Assembly: GCA_022563595.1 (NCBI GenBank)
Contig: JADFNB010000010.1
Location: 1-64,000 of the forward strand
DNA: 64,000 nt
Source: Gemmatimonadota bacterium
Lineage (GTDB): Bacteria; Gemmatimonadota; Gemmatimonadetes; Gemmatimonadales; GWC2-71-9
Direction: 5' to 3'
Below the pieces are notes generated by a model. The model worked only from the letters and a program-made list of their open reading frames with translations, did no database searches and was not told the DNA's origin. Positions within the stretch are counted from its first letter, which is position 1. Every line of letters starts with the position of its first letter. This document shows positions 6,361-14,992 of this stretch, in pieces. Both the position numbers and the translations under genes were made by a program.

Positions 6361-7946
6361 GTTGCCTCCGGAAGAAAACGCCTTGTACCTTCACGTCGTT
6401 GAGCTCTCCAAACCACCAACAGGCCGAACCCCGCCGTCACCAGCGTTGCAACGACCGGCATGACAAACACGGTCGCGGAGATCGGCGCGTCCAAGTAGAT
6501 CGCGTACCAGGCGCTTACCGAGCCGCGGACGTGGGTTTCGCCCGAACTCCCGTCGGCAGCTCGGAACGCAATTGGGATCGCCACACCTTCGGCGAACGTC
6601 GGCGCCGCGCTCGTATCGCGTGGAATCAGTGTACGGGTGACCTGCAACTGCCACTGCCCATCCGCGAACACCGCCTGGTGAGCGACGTCGGACGCGGCCC
6701 CCGCCCCCGCCACGAACTGTCCGAGGCCCGTGGACGTCCCTACTTCCAATTGATCCGGTGAGCTGCGCCACCGCCAGGTGTAGGCTGGTCGGCGCCGGTC
6801 GCCGCCGAGGAAATAGGGCCGTGCCATGCCATCGCTCAGGCGAGCCGGAAACTGAATCGTGAACCGATCCGGTCCCTGTACCGGCTCGAGCGCGCCATCG
6901 GCGTCGGTCACGGTCGTGGCCAGCAGCTCTATCCATTCCTGCCACAGCGGGTCGGGGCTGGCGGACGGATCGCTCCAGGCGATGTGCAGTGCGAGCCGCT
7001 CGCCGTCGTGCAGCGCCCGGACCCAGATCCCGTCTACGGCGGGAGTGAACCAGCGCGGGCTCACGATGATCTGGCCGACAAGCGGCACGTAGAACGCCTC
7101 CGCTTCCACCCACGCCGAATCGGTGGGATCGTCGGGTACCCGTGCGGTACGACCGGCCCGGATCACCTCGCGCACCCGCGGCCGTCCCGGGGCCAGACTA
7201 TGCACGTACTGCGCAACACGCCAGAGCTGCTCGTCGGTGATGATCTCCGCGTCGATGACGTCGCTGAACGACGGCATTGGCGTACCGTCGAGGCCGGTGC
7301 GGATGGCACGGTAGATGTCCTCCACCTCCGCGCCGCCGTTGAAGGTCCAGGGACGTGTGAGGTCGGTGGGACGGATCGGGAAGTCCCAGTCGTCGCTCAT
7401 CGTCGGTGCCGAGGTACCGTCGCCTCGTCCGCGGTCGCCGTGACACTTGAAGCATTCGAGTTCGCCGTAGATGCGGGCACCCTCCGCGATTCCGTCGTCC
7501 GAGATTCGCGGCGCGCTTGGGAAGTCCACGGACTGCGGCGGGGCGCCGTCGAAGAAGCGGGAGAACGACTTGATGTACGCGATGACGGCGTCGCGGTCTC
7601 CAGACGTCAGACGGCTCTTCCATCCCGTCATCGCCGTGCCCGGCATCCCTTGGTCGACGACGTGACGTATGTCGTCGTCGGTAGGCAGCTCACCGCTCGC
7701 GGTCGTGCGGATCTGGTAGACCGCGCGGCGGAAATCACGCGGACGCGGGAGCATGTACGCCGCGGCGTCACCGTCGCCCGCTCCAGTGTCGCCATGGCAG
7801 CCGGTGCACCACTTCTCGTAGACAGCCTTCCCTCGCTCGATGTCTTGGGCGGACAGATGGAAAGATGGAATGATGGCAAGCACCATAACCAGGGCGATCA
7901 GCCCGGTTTCCATCGTTCCCTCTTTCCATCCTACCACCCTACTCAT
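6228..7946 (-). CDS. Dihaem cytochrome c with ethylbenzene-dehydrogenase-like haem domain and C-terminal anchor, 572 aa
   Basis: After a signal peptide there are two cytochrome c modules: CTGCH (Cys47, Cys50, His51) and CFKCH (Cys165, Cys168, His169). Residues about 270-490 resemble the haem-b-binding EB_dh domain of dimethylsulfide/ethylbenzene dehydrogenase gamma subunits. A membrane helix (about 503-525) follows. The last 44 residues are encoded inside the next gene and look non-conserved, so the true end or a frameshift near 6360-6400 is in doubt. Two starts have good ribosome sites, 7946 and 7913; 7946 gives a positively charged n-region. Likely an electron-transfer subunit of the respiratory cluster. 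Confidence 0.75.
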   Translation of the reverse strand: MSRVVGWKEGTMETGLIALVMVLAIIPSFHLSAQDIERGKAVYEKWCTGCHGDTGAGDGDAAAYMLPRPRDFRRAVYQIRTTASGELPTDDDIRHVVDQGMPGTAMTGWKSRLTSGDRDAVIAYIKSFSRFFDGAPPQSVDFPSAPRISDDGIAEGARIYGELECFKCHGDRGRGDGTSAPTMSDDWDFPIRPTDLTRPWTFNGGAEVEDIYRAIRTGLDGTPMPSFSDVIDAEIITDEQLWRVAQYVHSLAPGRPRVREVIRAGRTARVPDDPTDSAWVEAEAFYVPLVGQIIVSPRWFTPAVDGIWVRALHDGERLALHIAWSDPSASPDPLWQEWIELLATTVTDADGALEPVQGPDRFTIQFPARLSDGMARPYFLGGDRRRPAYTWRWRSSPDQLEVGTSTGLGQFVAGAGAASDVAHQAVFADGQWQLQVTRTLIPRDTSAAPTFAEGVAIPIAFRAADGSSGETHVRGSVSAWYAIYLDAPISATVFVMPVVATLVTAGFGLLVVWRAQRREGTRRFLPEATCDIFSSSRCSDSWHAAAAKLAHRPATRMLVPLSSRSAAPRSPA

Positions 7947-8754
7947 GCCCTGCTCCTTCCGCGCGCTCTTCCACCTCCCAGCGGCGCGGTTCCCAGCCCG
8001 ACTGCTCGTACAGGAAGATGATCACCGACCAGATCTCGTCTTCGGTGAGGAAGTCCTCCCAGGCCGGCATCGCGGAATTCCACGGTGCGCCTTCCCGTGG
8101 CAGGCCCGGTCCTCCCTTGGCAATACGCCAAAAGACGAAGCTCTCGGTGAGCTGCGCGATCGTTCCGGCATCGTCGAATGCGAGCGGTGTGGGTGAGAAC
8201 CCGTGTGCGAAGTGCCCTTTCCCGTCGAGCAGGTCACCGTGGCACGGGAGGCAGTTCTGGTAGTAGACGCGGCGACCTTCCCTCGAGTGCTCCTCGATCG
8301 TGCCCCGGCTCCTTAGCGGGTTCTCGAGTCCGGCAAGCCGGATCGTCCGGCCACGGACGGTGATCTGACCGGGTGGTGCCGGATGGATGGATCGCAGCTG
8401 GAGCGGCGCAGAGACCTTGGGGCGACTCTGGTCGTAGGCCACGAACCCCACGAGCGCCGGCACGAGCACGAGCAGGGTTGCGCGCAGCCACCGTTTGTTG
8501 GCGTCGACGAGCGTCGCGTTGATCGGCTCCTTGAACCGTCGCCACCGTGCCTCGTTGTAGCTCACGTAGATCAGGATGCCGACGAGGGCGGTGAGCATGT
8601 ACTGCAAGACGACGCTCTGGGGAACGGGCGCGCTAGGGAAGCCCACGAGCGGTGGCAACACGGCGATGCCCCACTTGAACAGCAAGTATGCGGCGACCAG
8701 CAGTGCGACCGCCTGCCAGAACGGATGTCCCAGGATCTCGCGGAGCTTCGGCAT
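7939..8754 (-). CDS. Membrane-anchored monohaem cytochrome c, 271 aa
   Basis: Three membrane helices (about 12-34, 47-66 and 92-107) precede a periplasmic cytochrome c domain with CLPCH (Cys168, Cys171, His172). WNSAMPAWEDFLTEDEIW at about 236-253 provides the distal Met ligand region. The ATG at 8754 is coupled to the previous gene by a TGATG junction; the longer frame to 9141 is an out-of-frame shadow of that gene. It probably carries electrons between the dihaem cytochrome and the CydA-like subunit or the aa3 oxidase. The family with three N-terminal helices is not one I can name. Confidence 0.78.
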   Translation of the reverse strand: MPKLREILGHPFWQAVALLVAAYLLFKWGIAVLPPLVGFPSAPVPQSVVLQYMLTALVGILIYVSYNEARWRRFKEPINATLVDANKRWLRATLLVLVPALVGFVAYDQSRPKVSAPLQLRSIHPAPPGQITVRGRTIRLAGLENPLRSRGTIEEHSREGRRVYYQNCLPCHGDLLDGKGHFAHGFSPTPLAFDDAGTIAQLTESFVFWRIAKGGPGLPREGAPWNSAMPAWEDFLTEDEIWSVIIFLYEQSGWEPRRWEVEERAEGAGHE

Positions 8755-9539
8755 CAACGTCTGCCCGCCAGGAACTGGACCAGCGTCTCGAGCTGCGCCG
8801 CCGAGAGTTGGTCGCCGAACTGCTTCGGCATCATGCCGGCGAACTGCTCGAATCCACCGGCGATCTCGGCGTCCGGATCGAGGATCCCACTCCGGATCCG
8901 GTCCGTGCTGATCCGGCCGCCGATCCCGTCGAACGACGGCCCGATGGGCGGGCCCGCACCGTCGATGGCGTGGCAGCCGAGGCACGCGTTCTCCTGAAGC
9001 AGCGCCATCGGATCGGTCGTCGTGCTTCGCGCCGGGCCGGCCGCCGCGGGCGTCGCGGCTCCTCCGGCTTCGGTGGGTAGGTCTGCCCCGGTCACGGTCA
9101 CGTCCCCGCCGAGCGACTGGAGGAACGCAATGATAGCCCAAATCTGATCTTCGGGAAGCTGCCGCCGCACGTCGAGCATGATGTTCCCGAAGCCGGCGAC
9201 GACGAACGCCCCCGGGTCGGTCAACGACGCATAGAGGTATGCCTTGCAGTCCTGGCCCGCGACGCGGTCGCCGCAGCGCGCGCCGATGGCGCCTTCACCG
9301 GCGTGGGCCGTGAGCAGATTCGGCGCGCGCGTGCCGAGTCCGTGGCACGTGGTGCACTGGCCGGCGCCGTTGAACACGCGTTCGCCCGCCACCACCAACT
9401 GCTCGGGCGTGACGTCGTCGCCCAGAGCGAGCGCCTCGGGTACCTCCGATTCGAGCTGCGGAATGATGTTCGCCACGACCGTGTAGAAACCCACCACCGC
9501 GAGCGCCAGCGCCAGGACTTTCAGATTCGTGGCCCACAT
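8754..9539 (-). CDS. Dihaem cytochrome c with N-terminal membrane anchor, 261 aa
   Basis: An uncleaved helix (about 6-27) anchors two cytochrome c domains, with CTTCH (Cys62, Cys65, His66) and CLGCH (Cys186, Cys189, His190). An Ala/Pro/Gly-rich linker at about 155-172 separates them. The first domain has a Cys-containing insert, ARCGDRVAGQDCKAY. It starts 6 nt after the stop of the CydA-like gene, so the two are probably made together. This suggests it is the cytochrome partner of that oxidase. Confidence 0.85.
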   Translation of the reverse strand: MWATNLKVLALALAVVGFYTVVANIIPQLESEVPEALALGDDVTPEQLVVAGERVFNGAGQCTTCHGLGTRAPNLLTAHAGEGAIGARCGDRVAGQDCKAYLYASLTDPGAFVVAGFGNIMLDVRRQLPEDQIWAIIAFLQSLGGDVTVTGADLPTEAGGAATPAAAGPARSTTTDPMALLQENACLGCHAIDGAGPPIGPSFDGIGGRISTDRIRSGILDPDAEIAGGFEQFAGMMPKQFGDQLSAAQLETLVQFLAGRR

Positions 9540-9545
9540 GGCTGC

Positions 9546-11279
9546 TTATTCGCCTCCTGCGGTGGCCGGAATAGGCGCGGTGGGCCCGGCCACGGACTTC
9601 GCCATGGCGCTTTCGGCCAGGCCACCGAGCCAGAAAATGAAGGCGACCAGCCCGAGGAAGATGAGCACGCACACGCTGATCACATTGGCAGCGTAGCCCA
9701 GGGCTGGCGTGGCCGCGAACTCGCTCGTGTCCTGCATGACCTCCCAGACGTGCCAGTGCTGCCTGATTCCGCTCCGGGCAAAGCCCATGAGACCCATGAG
9801 CCACGTGAACGTCACCGCGAGAACGAACAGCGCGTACTGTGCCCGCTCGGGCATGCGTCCCCATTGGATGGCGCCGCGCGATTCGGCGCCGCGCACGAGT
9901 GCGATGTCTATCACGGTCACGCCGATGATACAGGCGAGCACGGCACCGACCTGATAGACGCTGAAGCCGATGCGAACGAGCGCCGCGACGAAATAGCCGT
10001 AGATCCCGTAGAAGATCACGACGCCGGTCGAGAGCACGAACATGGCCGCTTGGACCATGGTCCCCGCCTTCGCCCACGACACCGTCGGCCTTTTGTTGGC
10101 GCGCCGATACAGCAGGAATGACAGGAAGGTCGTCAGGATCATTATGTTGACGGCGGTGTTCTTGGCGCTCATCACCCCGAGCACGTTCAGGAACGGGTGG
10201 TGGGAGCCGCCCATGGCCATGAGTTCCTCGCGGCTCGCGATCATCGTGTGCGGTGTGGCCCACACGATCCAGCCGATGATGAGCACGAGCAGCATCCACT
10301 TGGTGTACGGGGTGAACCGCTCCGCCCCGGGGATCCGGCCCATTCCGAGCCAGAGGTAGTAGTTGGCCGCTAGGAAGAGAACGCCGATGAGCACCGCTTG
10401 CACTATCCAGAGCCAGCTCATGAAGCCGCCCATCATCGTGATGCCCATCTGTTGGTTGTATTCGTAGATCTCACGACCCAGGTAGTATCCGGCAAACGGC
10501 AGCACGATGAAGGTCGAGATGGCGATGAAGTTGCCGACGTACCCCATCCAGTCGTAGTGGGCGCGCTCCTCATCGGTCTTGGCCGCGAGGAACCGGTACG
10601 CCGCATACGCCGCGACGATCGCCCCGCCGAACACCGCATTGGCTATCATGCGGTGGATGTTGATCGGTATCCAGGTGGCGTTGGCAATCGCGTTCCAGGT
10701 GGTCATCCCCTCGGGCAGGCCGGCGACAGTCACCCCTTCGGGCGGCGACATCATGTACGTGAGCCAGCCGTTGGCGATGAACATCACGATGGTGCCCCAC
10801 ACGTTGAGCATGATGCCGAGACCCCAATGGCCCCACTTCGCGCGACCCGCGTTCCAGCGCTCCCACCCGTAGTAGTACAGGTAGAGCGTGAACGACTCGA
10901 CGAAGAAGAGTCCTACATAGAGCCACATGGACGGCCCGAAGATCCGCGCCATGTGGTTCCAGAACTGCGGGTACAGGGTCGTGAGGAAGAAAACGAGGAC
11001 TGCGCCCCAAAGCGCCGTCGCGCTGTAGGCGAACACCAAGAGTCGAGTGAATTCCTTGGAGAGTTTGTCGTACTTGGTGTCCTTGCCGACGATTCCGATC
11101 AGCTCGGTGATCACCGCGAACATCGGGACGCCGAGTACGAATGCCGCGAACATTAGGTGGACCTGTGCGGCGATCCAGACGGCGACGCGCGCGCCCGGCC
11201 CCGGAAACCGGCCGTATCCGCTCGCCGCCGCCGTATCGGCCGCCGCCTGCACCAGGGCGAGTACGTCAGGCATCGTCAC
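9546..11279 (-). CDS. CydA-like cytochrome bd oxidase subunit I, 577 aa, without a CydB partner
   Basis: A polytopic membrane protein matching CydA at its start: VHLMFAAFVLG with His41 aligns with the haem-ligand His of helix 1. NIHRMIANAVFGG gives a second candidate ligand, His209. It is longer than ordinary CydA and has extra C-terminal helices. The GRQPW motif and the charged Q-loop of quinol oxidases were not found. No cydB lies nearby, and dihaem cytochrome c genes follow directly. I infer a cytochrome-c-coupled member of the bd superfamily (OR-type) rather than a quinol oxidase. It overlaps the upstream radical SAM gene by 14 nt; ATG at 11273 is an alternative start. Confidence 0.8.
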   Translation of the reverse strand: MTMPDVLALVQAAADTAAASGYGRFPGPGARVAVWIAAQVHLMFAAFVLGVPMFAVITELIGIVGKDTKYDKLSKEFTRLLVFAYSATALWGAVLVFFLTTLYPQFWNHMARIFGPSMWLYVGLFFVESFTLYLYYYGWERWNAGRAKWGHWGLGIMLNVWGTIVMFIANGWLTYMMSPPEGVTVAGLPEGMTTWNAIANATWIPINIHRMIANAVFGGAIVAAYAAYRFLAAKTDEERAHYDWMGYVGNFIAISTFIVLPFAGYYLGREIYEYNQQMGITMMGGFMSWLWIVQAVLIGVLFLAANYYLWLGMGRIPGAERFTPYTKWMLLVLIIGWIVWATPHTMIASREELMAMGGSHHPFLNVLGVMSAKNTAVNIMILTTFLSFLLYRRANKRPTVSWAKAGTMVQAAMFVLSTGVVIFYGIYGYFVAALVRIGFSVYQVGAVLACIIGVTVIDIALVRGAESRGAIQWGRMPERAQYALFVLAVTFTWLMGLMGFARSGIRQHWHVWEVMQDTSEFAATPALGYAANVISVCVLIFLGLVAFIFWLGGLAESAMAKSVAGPTAPIPATAGGE

Positions 11280-12600
11280 GCAGGAAGAACGGTTTACGTT
11301 TCGAGAAATCGACCGGCATCGCGCTGCGCACCTCGCTGAGGAGATCCAAGGTCACCTCGGTCCGTCCGTGACTCCGCGCGTAGTCCTCGACGCGCTGCAT
11401 CACCACCCCGCGTACGAACGAAGGAATCCGCTGCACCCGTGCCTCCGCCTCGGCTGCCCAGCGCAGCGCCGGCCGTGCTGTCATGCCGTAGGTGACCGCG
11501 CGCTCTATCTCGATGACCGGGATGTCGCCCGCCGGTTCGTAGGCGCACGACGGGTCGGCAGCCATCGGATCCTTCTCCACGGCATAGGCGCGCGCGCGGC
11601 AACCGCCGCAGAGCTTACGGTACTCGCAGATCCCGCATTTCCCGCCGAGGGTGCCGGTCCGCAACGCACGGAAGAGCGGCGCCTTGTGCCACACCGACGC
11701 GAATGGGGTGTGCCGGAGATCGCCTGCGGGCAGCGGCATGTAAGGACATGCGGTGAGCTTCCCGTCGGGCGTGACCCGGCAGTACTGCACCCCACACGGG
11801 CACCGAGTCGCGTAGTTGAGAACCGGCGAATCGGGTACCCGTTGATGGACCAGGCGCATGAAGTGGGGGGCGCACTTGGCGCGGACCATCATTCGCCCGA
11901 GGTAGCGGACGTGCAGGTCGACCAATTGGGTCAACAACATCTCGTAGTCACCGGGGCTGAGATCGCTCAATCGGTCGCCGCGGCCAGTCGCCACGAGGAA
12001 GTACGCGTTGAAGCAGACGGCGCCCTGCGCTGCAGACCACTCGACCAGCTCCTCCAGTTGATCCTGGTTGCCCTTGGTGAGCGTCGTCTGGACGATGAAA
12101 TCGAGTTGGTGTTGGCGGAGACGCTCCACTCCGGCGAGCGTAGCTTCCAATGCACCGTGACCGCGCCGAAAGCGATCGTGGTAACCGGCGTGGAGCGATT
12201 CGATACTCACGGCCAGGCCGGTGACACCGGCCGCTTTCAGTTCCTCGATGCGCGTGTCGGTCAGGAGGGTCCCGTTCGTGCCGACCACCACGGTTGCCCC
12301 CCGGTCGGTGGCGAACCGCGCGATCTCCGCGAGATCCTCCCGCAGGAGAGGCTCGCCACCCGAGAGAATGAACAGGGGCGCCGGGTTGACCTCCAGGATT
12401 TCACCCGCGATGCGGAGGCACTCGTCGGTCGACAGCTCATCGGTCGCCTGTTCCTGCGGCCCCGCGGCGATGTAGCAGTGTGCGCACTCGAGATTGCAAC
12501 GACGCGTGAGATTCCAGGCAACCACGTGGGGCACGTAGTCGTGCCCGTCGGGCTGGCCGGGCCGGGCCTCTCCGAGAAGCGCCAGCGGTGTTGCACCCAC
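11266..12600 (-). CDS. Radical SAM/SPASM protein, NirJ/Ahb-like, with C-terminal PCP_red domain, 444 aa
   Basis: The radical SAM core begins VVAWNLTRRCNLECAHCY; Cys35, Cys39 and Cys42 bind the SAM [4Fe-4S] cluster, and SGGEPLL at about 80-86 is the SAM-binding GGE motif. A Cys-rich SPASM-type region (about 267-352) has CPCGVQYC, CPYMP and CGICEYRKLCGGC for auxiliary clusters. This layout resembles the haem-biosynthesis enzymes NirJ and AhbC/D. The C-terminus (about 379-426, WAAEAEARVQRIPSFVR) matches PCP_red of protochlorophyllide reductase. It directly precedes the CydA-like oxidase, so maturation of an unusual haem is a reasonable hypothesis. Confidence 0.85.
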   Translation of the reverse strand: MGATPLALLGEARPGQPDGHDYVPHVVAWNLTRRCNLECAHCYIAAGPQEQATDELSTDECLRIAGEILEVNPAPLFILSGGEPLLREDLAEIARFATDRGATVVVGTNGTLLTDTRIEELKAAGVTGLAVSIESLHAGYHDRFRRGHGALEATLAGVERLRQHQLDFIVQTTLTKGNQDQLEELVEWSAAQGAVCFNAYFLVATGRGDRLSDLSPGDYEMLLTQLVDLHVRYLGRMMVRAKCAPHFMRLVHQRVPDSPVLNYATRCPCGVQYCRVTPDGKLTACPYMPLPAGDLRHTPFASVWHKAPLFRALRTGTLGGKCGICEYRKLCGGCRARAYAVEKDPMAADPSCAYEPAGDIPVIEIERAVTYGMTARPALRWAAEAEARVQRIPSFVRGVVMQRVEDYARSHGRTEVTLDLLSEVRSAMPVDFSKRKPFFLRDDA

Positions 12601-12603
12601 GCG

Positions 12604-14583
12604 CTATGCGCTCCCGTGACCTTCTTCGTGCATGAATGATTCGAGTGCGGCTTTGGCTTCCTTGGGCGTGACCGTCTTGAAATCGACCGGACATGCCGAG
12701 GCTTTTTCTTCGATGTCCCGGATCGGGCACCGTGTGACCCCGGACGCCTTCGCTTCCTCGATGAACTGCCGCATCTCGGGAGACAGCGCGTCGCCGCCTT
12801 CCGCCTCGGCGCGGATCTGTTTGGCGCGCAGCTCGCGGAACATGCCCATCATCGTCTCGGCGTCGAATTCGTCCGCCTCGATCATGGCCTGTTTATTCTC
12901 GTCCATGACCAGCGTGGTGATGCGCCAGAGACTGTGGTTGCGGGCGAACCGCTCCACCGTGTTGCGGGCCAACGGCCGCGCGATCAACGGGACCACGCGT
13001 AGGCGGTCGAACGCTTCCGGGGTCCAGACGGGCGGGTCCGCGCTGGTTCGCTCCCTGCTGGTCACTTGCCCGGTGATGGGACATGTCACGTCGACCATCG
13101 CACCCGCGGGCTCCTCGTCGTCGTCGTGACCCAACACCACCGTCTTGCTCATCTGTTCCTCGGCCTTCAGCTCGGCCCGCGCGAGTTCTTCCGCGTCACC
13201 GATCCCCATGATGAGCTGCATGTGGGTCGGCAGCAGCTTCCTGATGGCCTCGTCCAACCAGCGGCTGGTGACGATGTCCGCTCCCTGCTCCATGACGTAC
13301 TCCTCCACGGCGCGGCGCGCGATACCCTGGGCGAACGGCGGCACCCGTTGGATGCGCACCTCGGCTTCGGGCGCCCAGGGCAACCCGACGGCTCCGTCCT
13401 CCTCGATCCACGGAACGTCCTCGGGCCGGATCCCCACGCATCCGGTCATGAGCAGGTTGCACGGCGCGAGCCGCAGGAGGTTCTCGGCCTGCGAGCCCAT
13501 GTCCGTGCCGTCGATGCGGTGGGCCCCGTGCCGGCCAAGGATCAGGAGGCTCGGTTGGATCTCCTCGGCCCACTGGAGGATCACCTGGAACGGTTTGCCG
13601 ATCAGGATCTCGGTGGTGAGTTCGACCTCGGGATAATCCTCAGCCATGACCTGGGCCCGCTTGAGGTGGGCCTGTGACAGTTGCAGGAGGCCCTTGTCGA
13701 TGATGTTGTTGTGGAGTTCTTCCTGTTCCTCGAACTTGAACACCTTCGACGCCCGCACCGAGAGCACGTCCTTGATGTTGTGGAAGACGGCGTGGTGGTA
13801 CGCGACGTCGAACGCGCTACAGGCATAGAGCGTGGCACCGAAGGTGCGCGCGAGATCGAGCGCGACCCGCATGGTCCTGTAGCTGTATGCGGACCCGTCG
13901 ACGCAGACCATGAACTTCCCACCGGTGAGCGGCCGGTCCTCTCGCACTATCAGCATGTCCTTCTCGACGCCCCGGGCGACACGGGAAACCACGCCCCCGA
14001 CCTGCGAGTACTCCTGCCGGCCGATGCCGTGCGCACCGATCACCACGATGTCGTAGTGCCTGCCGGAGGTCCCCGCGAGCTTCTCGTCCTGGGTTTCGTC
14101 CTCGGCGACGATGCGGCCGTTCTCGTCGAGCCGCACGTCACTACGTACGTGCTCGCTGCCGTCGTAGTTGGCGGCCATGTTGGGATCGAACCCAATCAGG
14201 CTGGGCAACTGGCCCCCGCCGCGGTTCACCTCCTTGACGATCTCCTCGTAGTTTATGCCTTCGAGCAGCTGACGCCGCAGCGGAACGCCGTCACCGGCGC
14301 AGCGCTTCTCCAGCTGATCGAGAAACGAATCCGAGATGAGCTGCAGGCCTTTCTCGATCAGCTTGTCGTGCACTTTCCGCTGGCGCTTGAGCTCTTTCGG
14401 GGTCTGGAACTGCGCGGGGAGTCCCGTCTCGAGCTGGCGGAACCGCACGTCGTGGAGACGGGCGGCGTAGACGTGATTGCCGGTGATGCGCCCGCCACTC
14501 GCGGTGCAGATCTCGATGGCTCGCTCGACCGCCCAGTCGGAGTGCTGGGAGTTATCGACGGGAAGGAATACCTCACGGTACAT
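12604..14583 (-). CDS. Tandem universal-stress-protein domains fused to two PCP_red-like domains, 659 aa
   Basis: Two Usp domains (about 1-216 and 222-382) are visible. DIVVIGAHGIGR and LLILGRHGAHR are their nucleotide-binding G-rich loops. A PCP_red domain follows at about 402-452 (LPWAPEAEVRIQRVPPFAQG). A second, more diverged copy is at about 518-562 (VWTPEAFDRLRVVPLIARP). The C-terminus has CPIRDIEEKASACPVDF, echoing the MPVDF end of the radical SAM protein. GAGGT lies 5 nt before the ATG. I know no characterised protein with this layout. Context suggests nucleotide-dependent handling of a tetrapyrrole or Fe-S substrate. Confidence 0.8.
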   Translation of the reverse strand: MYREVFLPVDNSQHSDWAVERAIEICTASGGRITGNHVYAARLHDVRFRQLETGLPAQFQTPKELKRQRKVHDKLIEKGLQLISDSFLDQLEKRCAGDGVPLRRQLLEGINYEEIVKEVNRGGGQLPSLIGFDPNMAANYDGSEHVRSDVRLDENGRIVAEDETQDEKLAGTSGRHYDIVVIGAHGIGRQEYSQVGGVVSRVARGVEKDMLIVREDRPLTGGKFMVCVDGSAYSYRTMRVALDLARTFGATLYACSAFDVAYHHAVFHNIKDVLSVRASKVFKFEEQEELHNNIIDKGLLQLSQAHLKRAQVMAEDYPEVELTTEILIGKPFQVILQWAEEIQPSLLILGRHGAHRIDGTDMGSQAENLLRLAPCNLLMTGCVGIRPEDVPWIEEDGAVGLPWAPEAEVRIQRVPPFAQGIARRAVEEYVMEQGADIVTSRWLDEAIRKLLPTHMQLIMGIGDAEELARAELKAEEQMSKTVVLGHDDDEEPAGAMVDVTCPITGQVTSRERTSADPPVWTPEAFDRLRVVPLIARPLARNTVERFARNHSLWRITTLVMDENKQAMIEADEFDAETMMGMFRELRAKQIRAEAEGGDALSPEMRQFIEEAKASGVTRCPIRDIEEKASACPVDFKTVTPKEAKAALESFMHEEGHGSA

Positions 14584-14749
14584 GCGCTACCTCGAGTCCG
14601 TGTGGTTGCAGGAGGATGCCTCTTCTCAGGTACTTCTATAGCAACAGCGCCGTCACCCACACATCTGCCACCCGTCCCACGGCGCCGAGCAAAATGTCGC
14701 CCGTTTCGCTTTGTACCGGCGGCGAGTATGAGACCACCCGGCGGGCATG
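14584..14749. other. 166-nt leader between the ferredoxin and Usp/PCP_red genes
   Basis: This holds the untranslated leader of the Usp/PCP_red gene and the -10 of a strong promoter. I see no open frame, terminator or known riboswitch in it. A leader of about 135 nt is long for this compact window. Confidence 0.5.
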
Positions 14750-14753
14750 TCAA
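14725..14753 (-). promoter_or_regulatory. Strong sigma70-type promoter inside the respiratory cluster
   Basis: On the minus strand a perfect TTGACA (14748-14753) is followed by a 17-nt spacer and CATACT (14725-14730, 4 of 6 matches). The -35 overlaps the last codons of the ferredoxin gene. It would drive the Usp/PCP_red, radical SAM, CydA-like, cytochrome and possibly aa3 genes as a separate unit from the four genes upstream. Confidence 0.6.
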
Positions 14754-14992
14754 GGGACGAGCTGGGTTCCGTGGGCGTCCCAGACCGTCAAGGCGTCTAC
14801 CGGACACACGTCACATGCCGTGAGCAGGAGCTCCCGCTCGACCCGTTCGGGGCTCAGGAAGATCACGATCCCCTCGTCGTCGAGTGCAAACGCCTCAGGG
14901 GCGGCTTCCACGCAGTCTCCGAATGAAACGCAAAGCGTGGCATCGATTTGGATCCGCAGGTCGCCCACGCACCGCTCGTTGGGCCCGGACAC
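14750..14992 (-). CDS. Small ferredoxin, probably [3Fe-4S] type, 80 aa
   Basis: CVSFGDC followed by EAAPEAFAL is the Cx5C pattern of single-cluster ferredoxins of the actinobacterial P450-partner type. The third ligand is the last Cys of ACDVCPVDAL. The second Cys of the usual CxxCxxC is Phe, which favours [3Fe-4S]. The start is GTG, with GAGGGG about 7 nt upstream. It begins right after the zinc-ribbon/PCP_red gene and may supply electrons to the radical SAM enzyme. Confidence 0.85.
   Translation of the reverse strand: MSGPNERCVGDLRIQIDATLCVSFGDCVEAAPEAFALDDEGIVIFLSPERVERELLLTACDVCPVDALTVWDAHGTQLVP

Noticed and set aside
11047-12639. 530-codon open frame on plus, opposite the radical SAM gene and the start of the CydA-like gene
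   Set aside because: Shadow of two clear genes; no recognisable motif.
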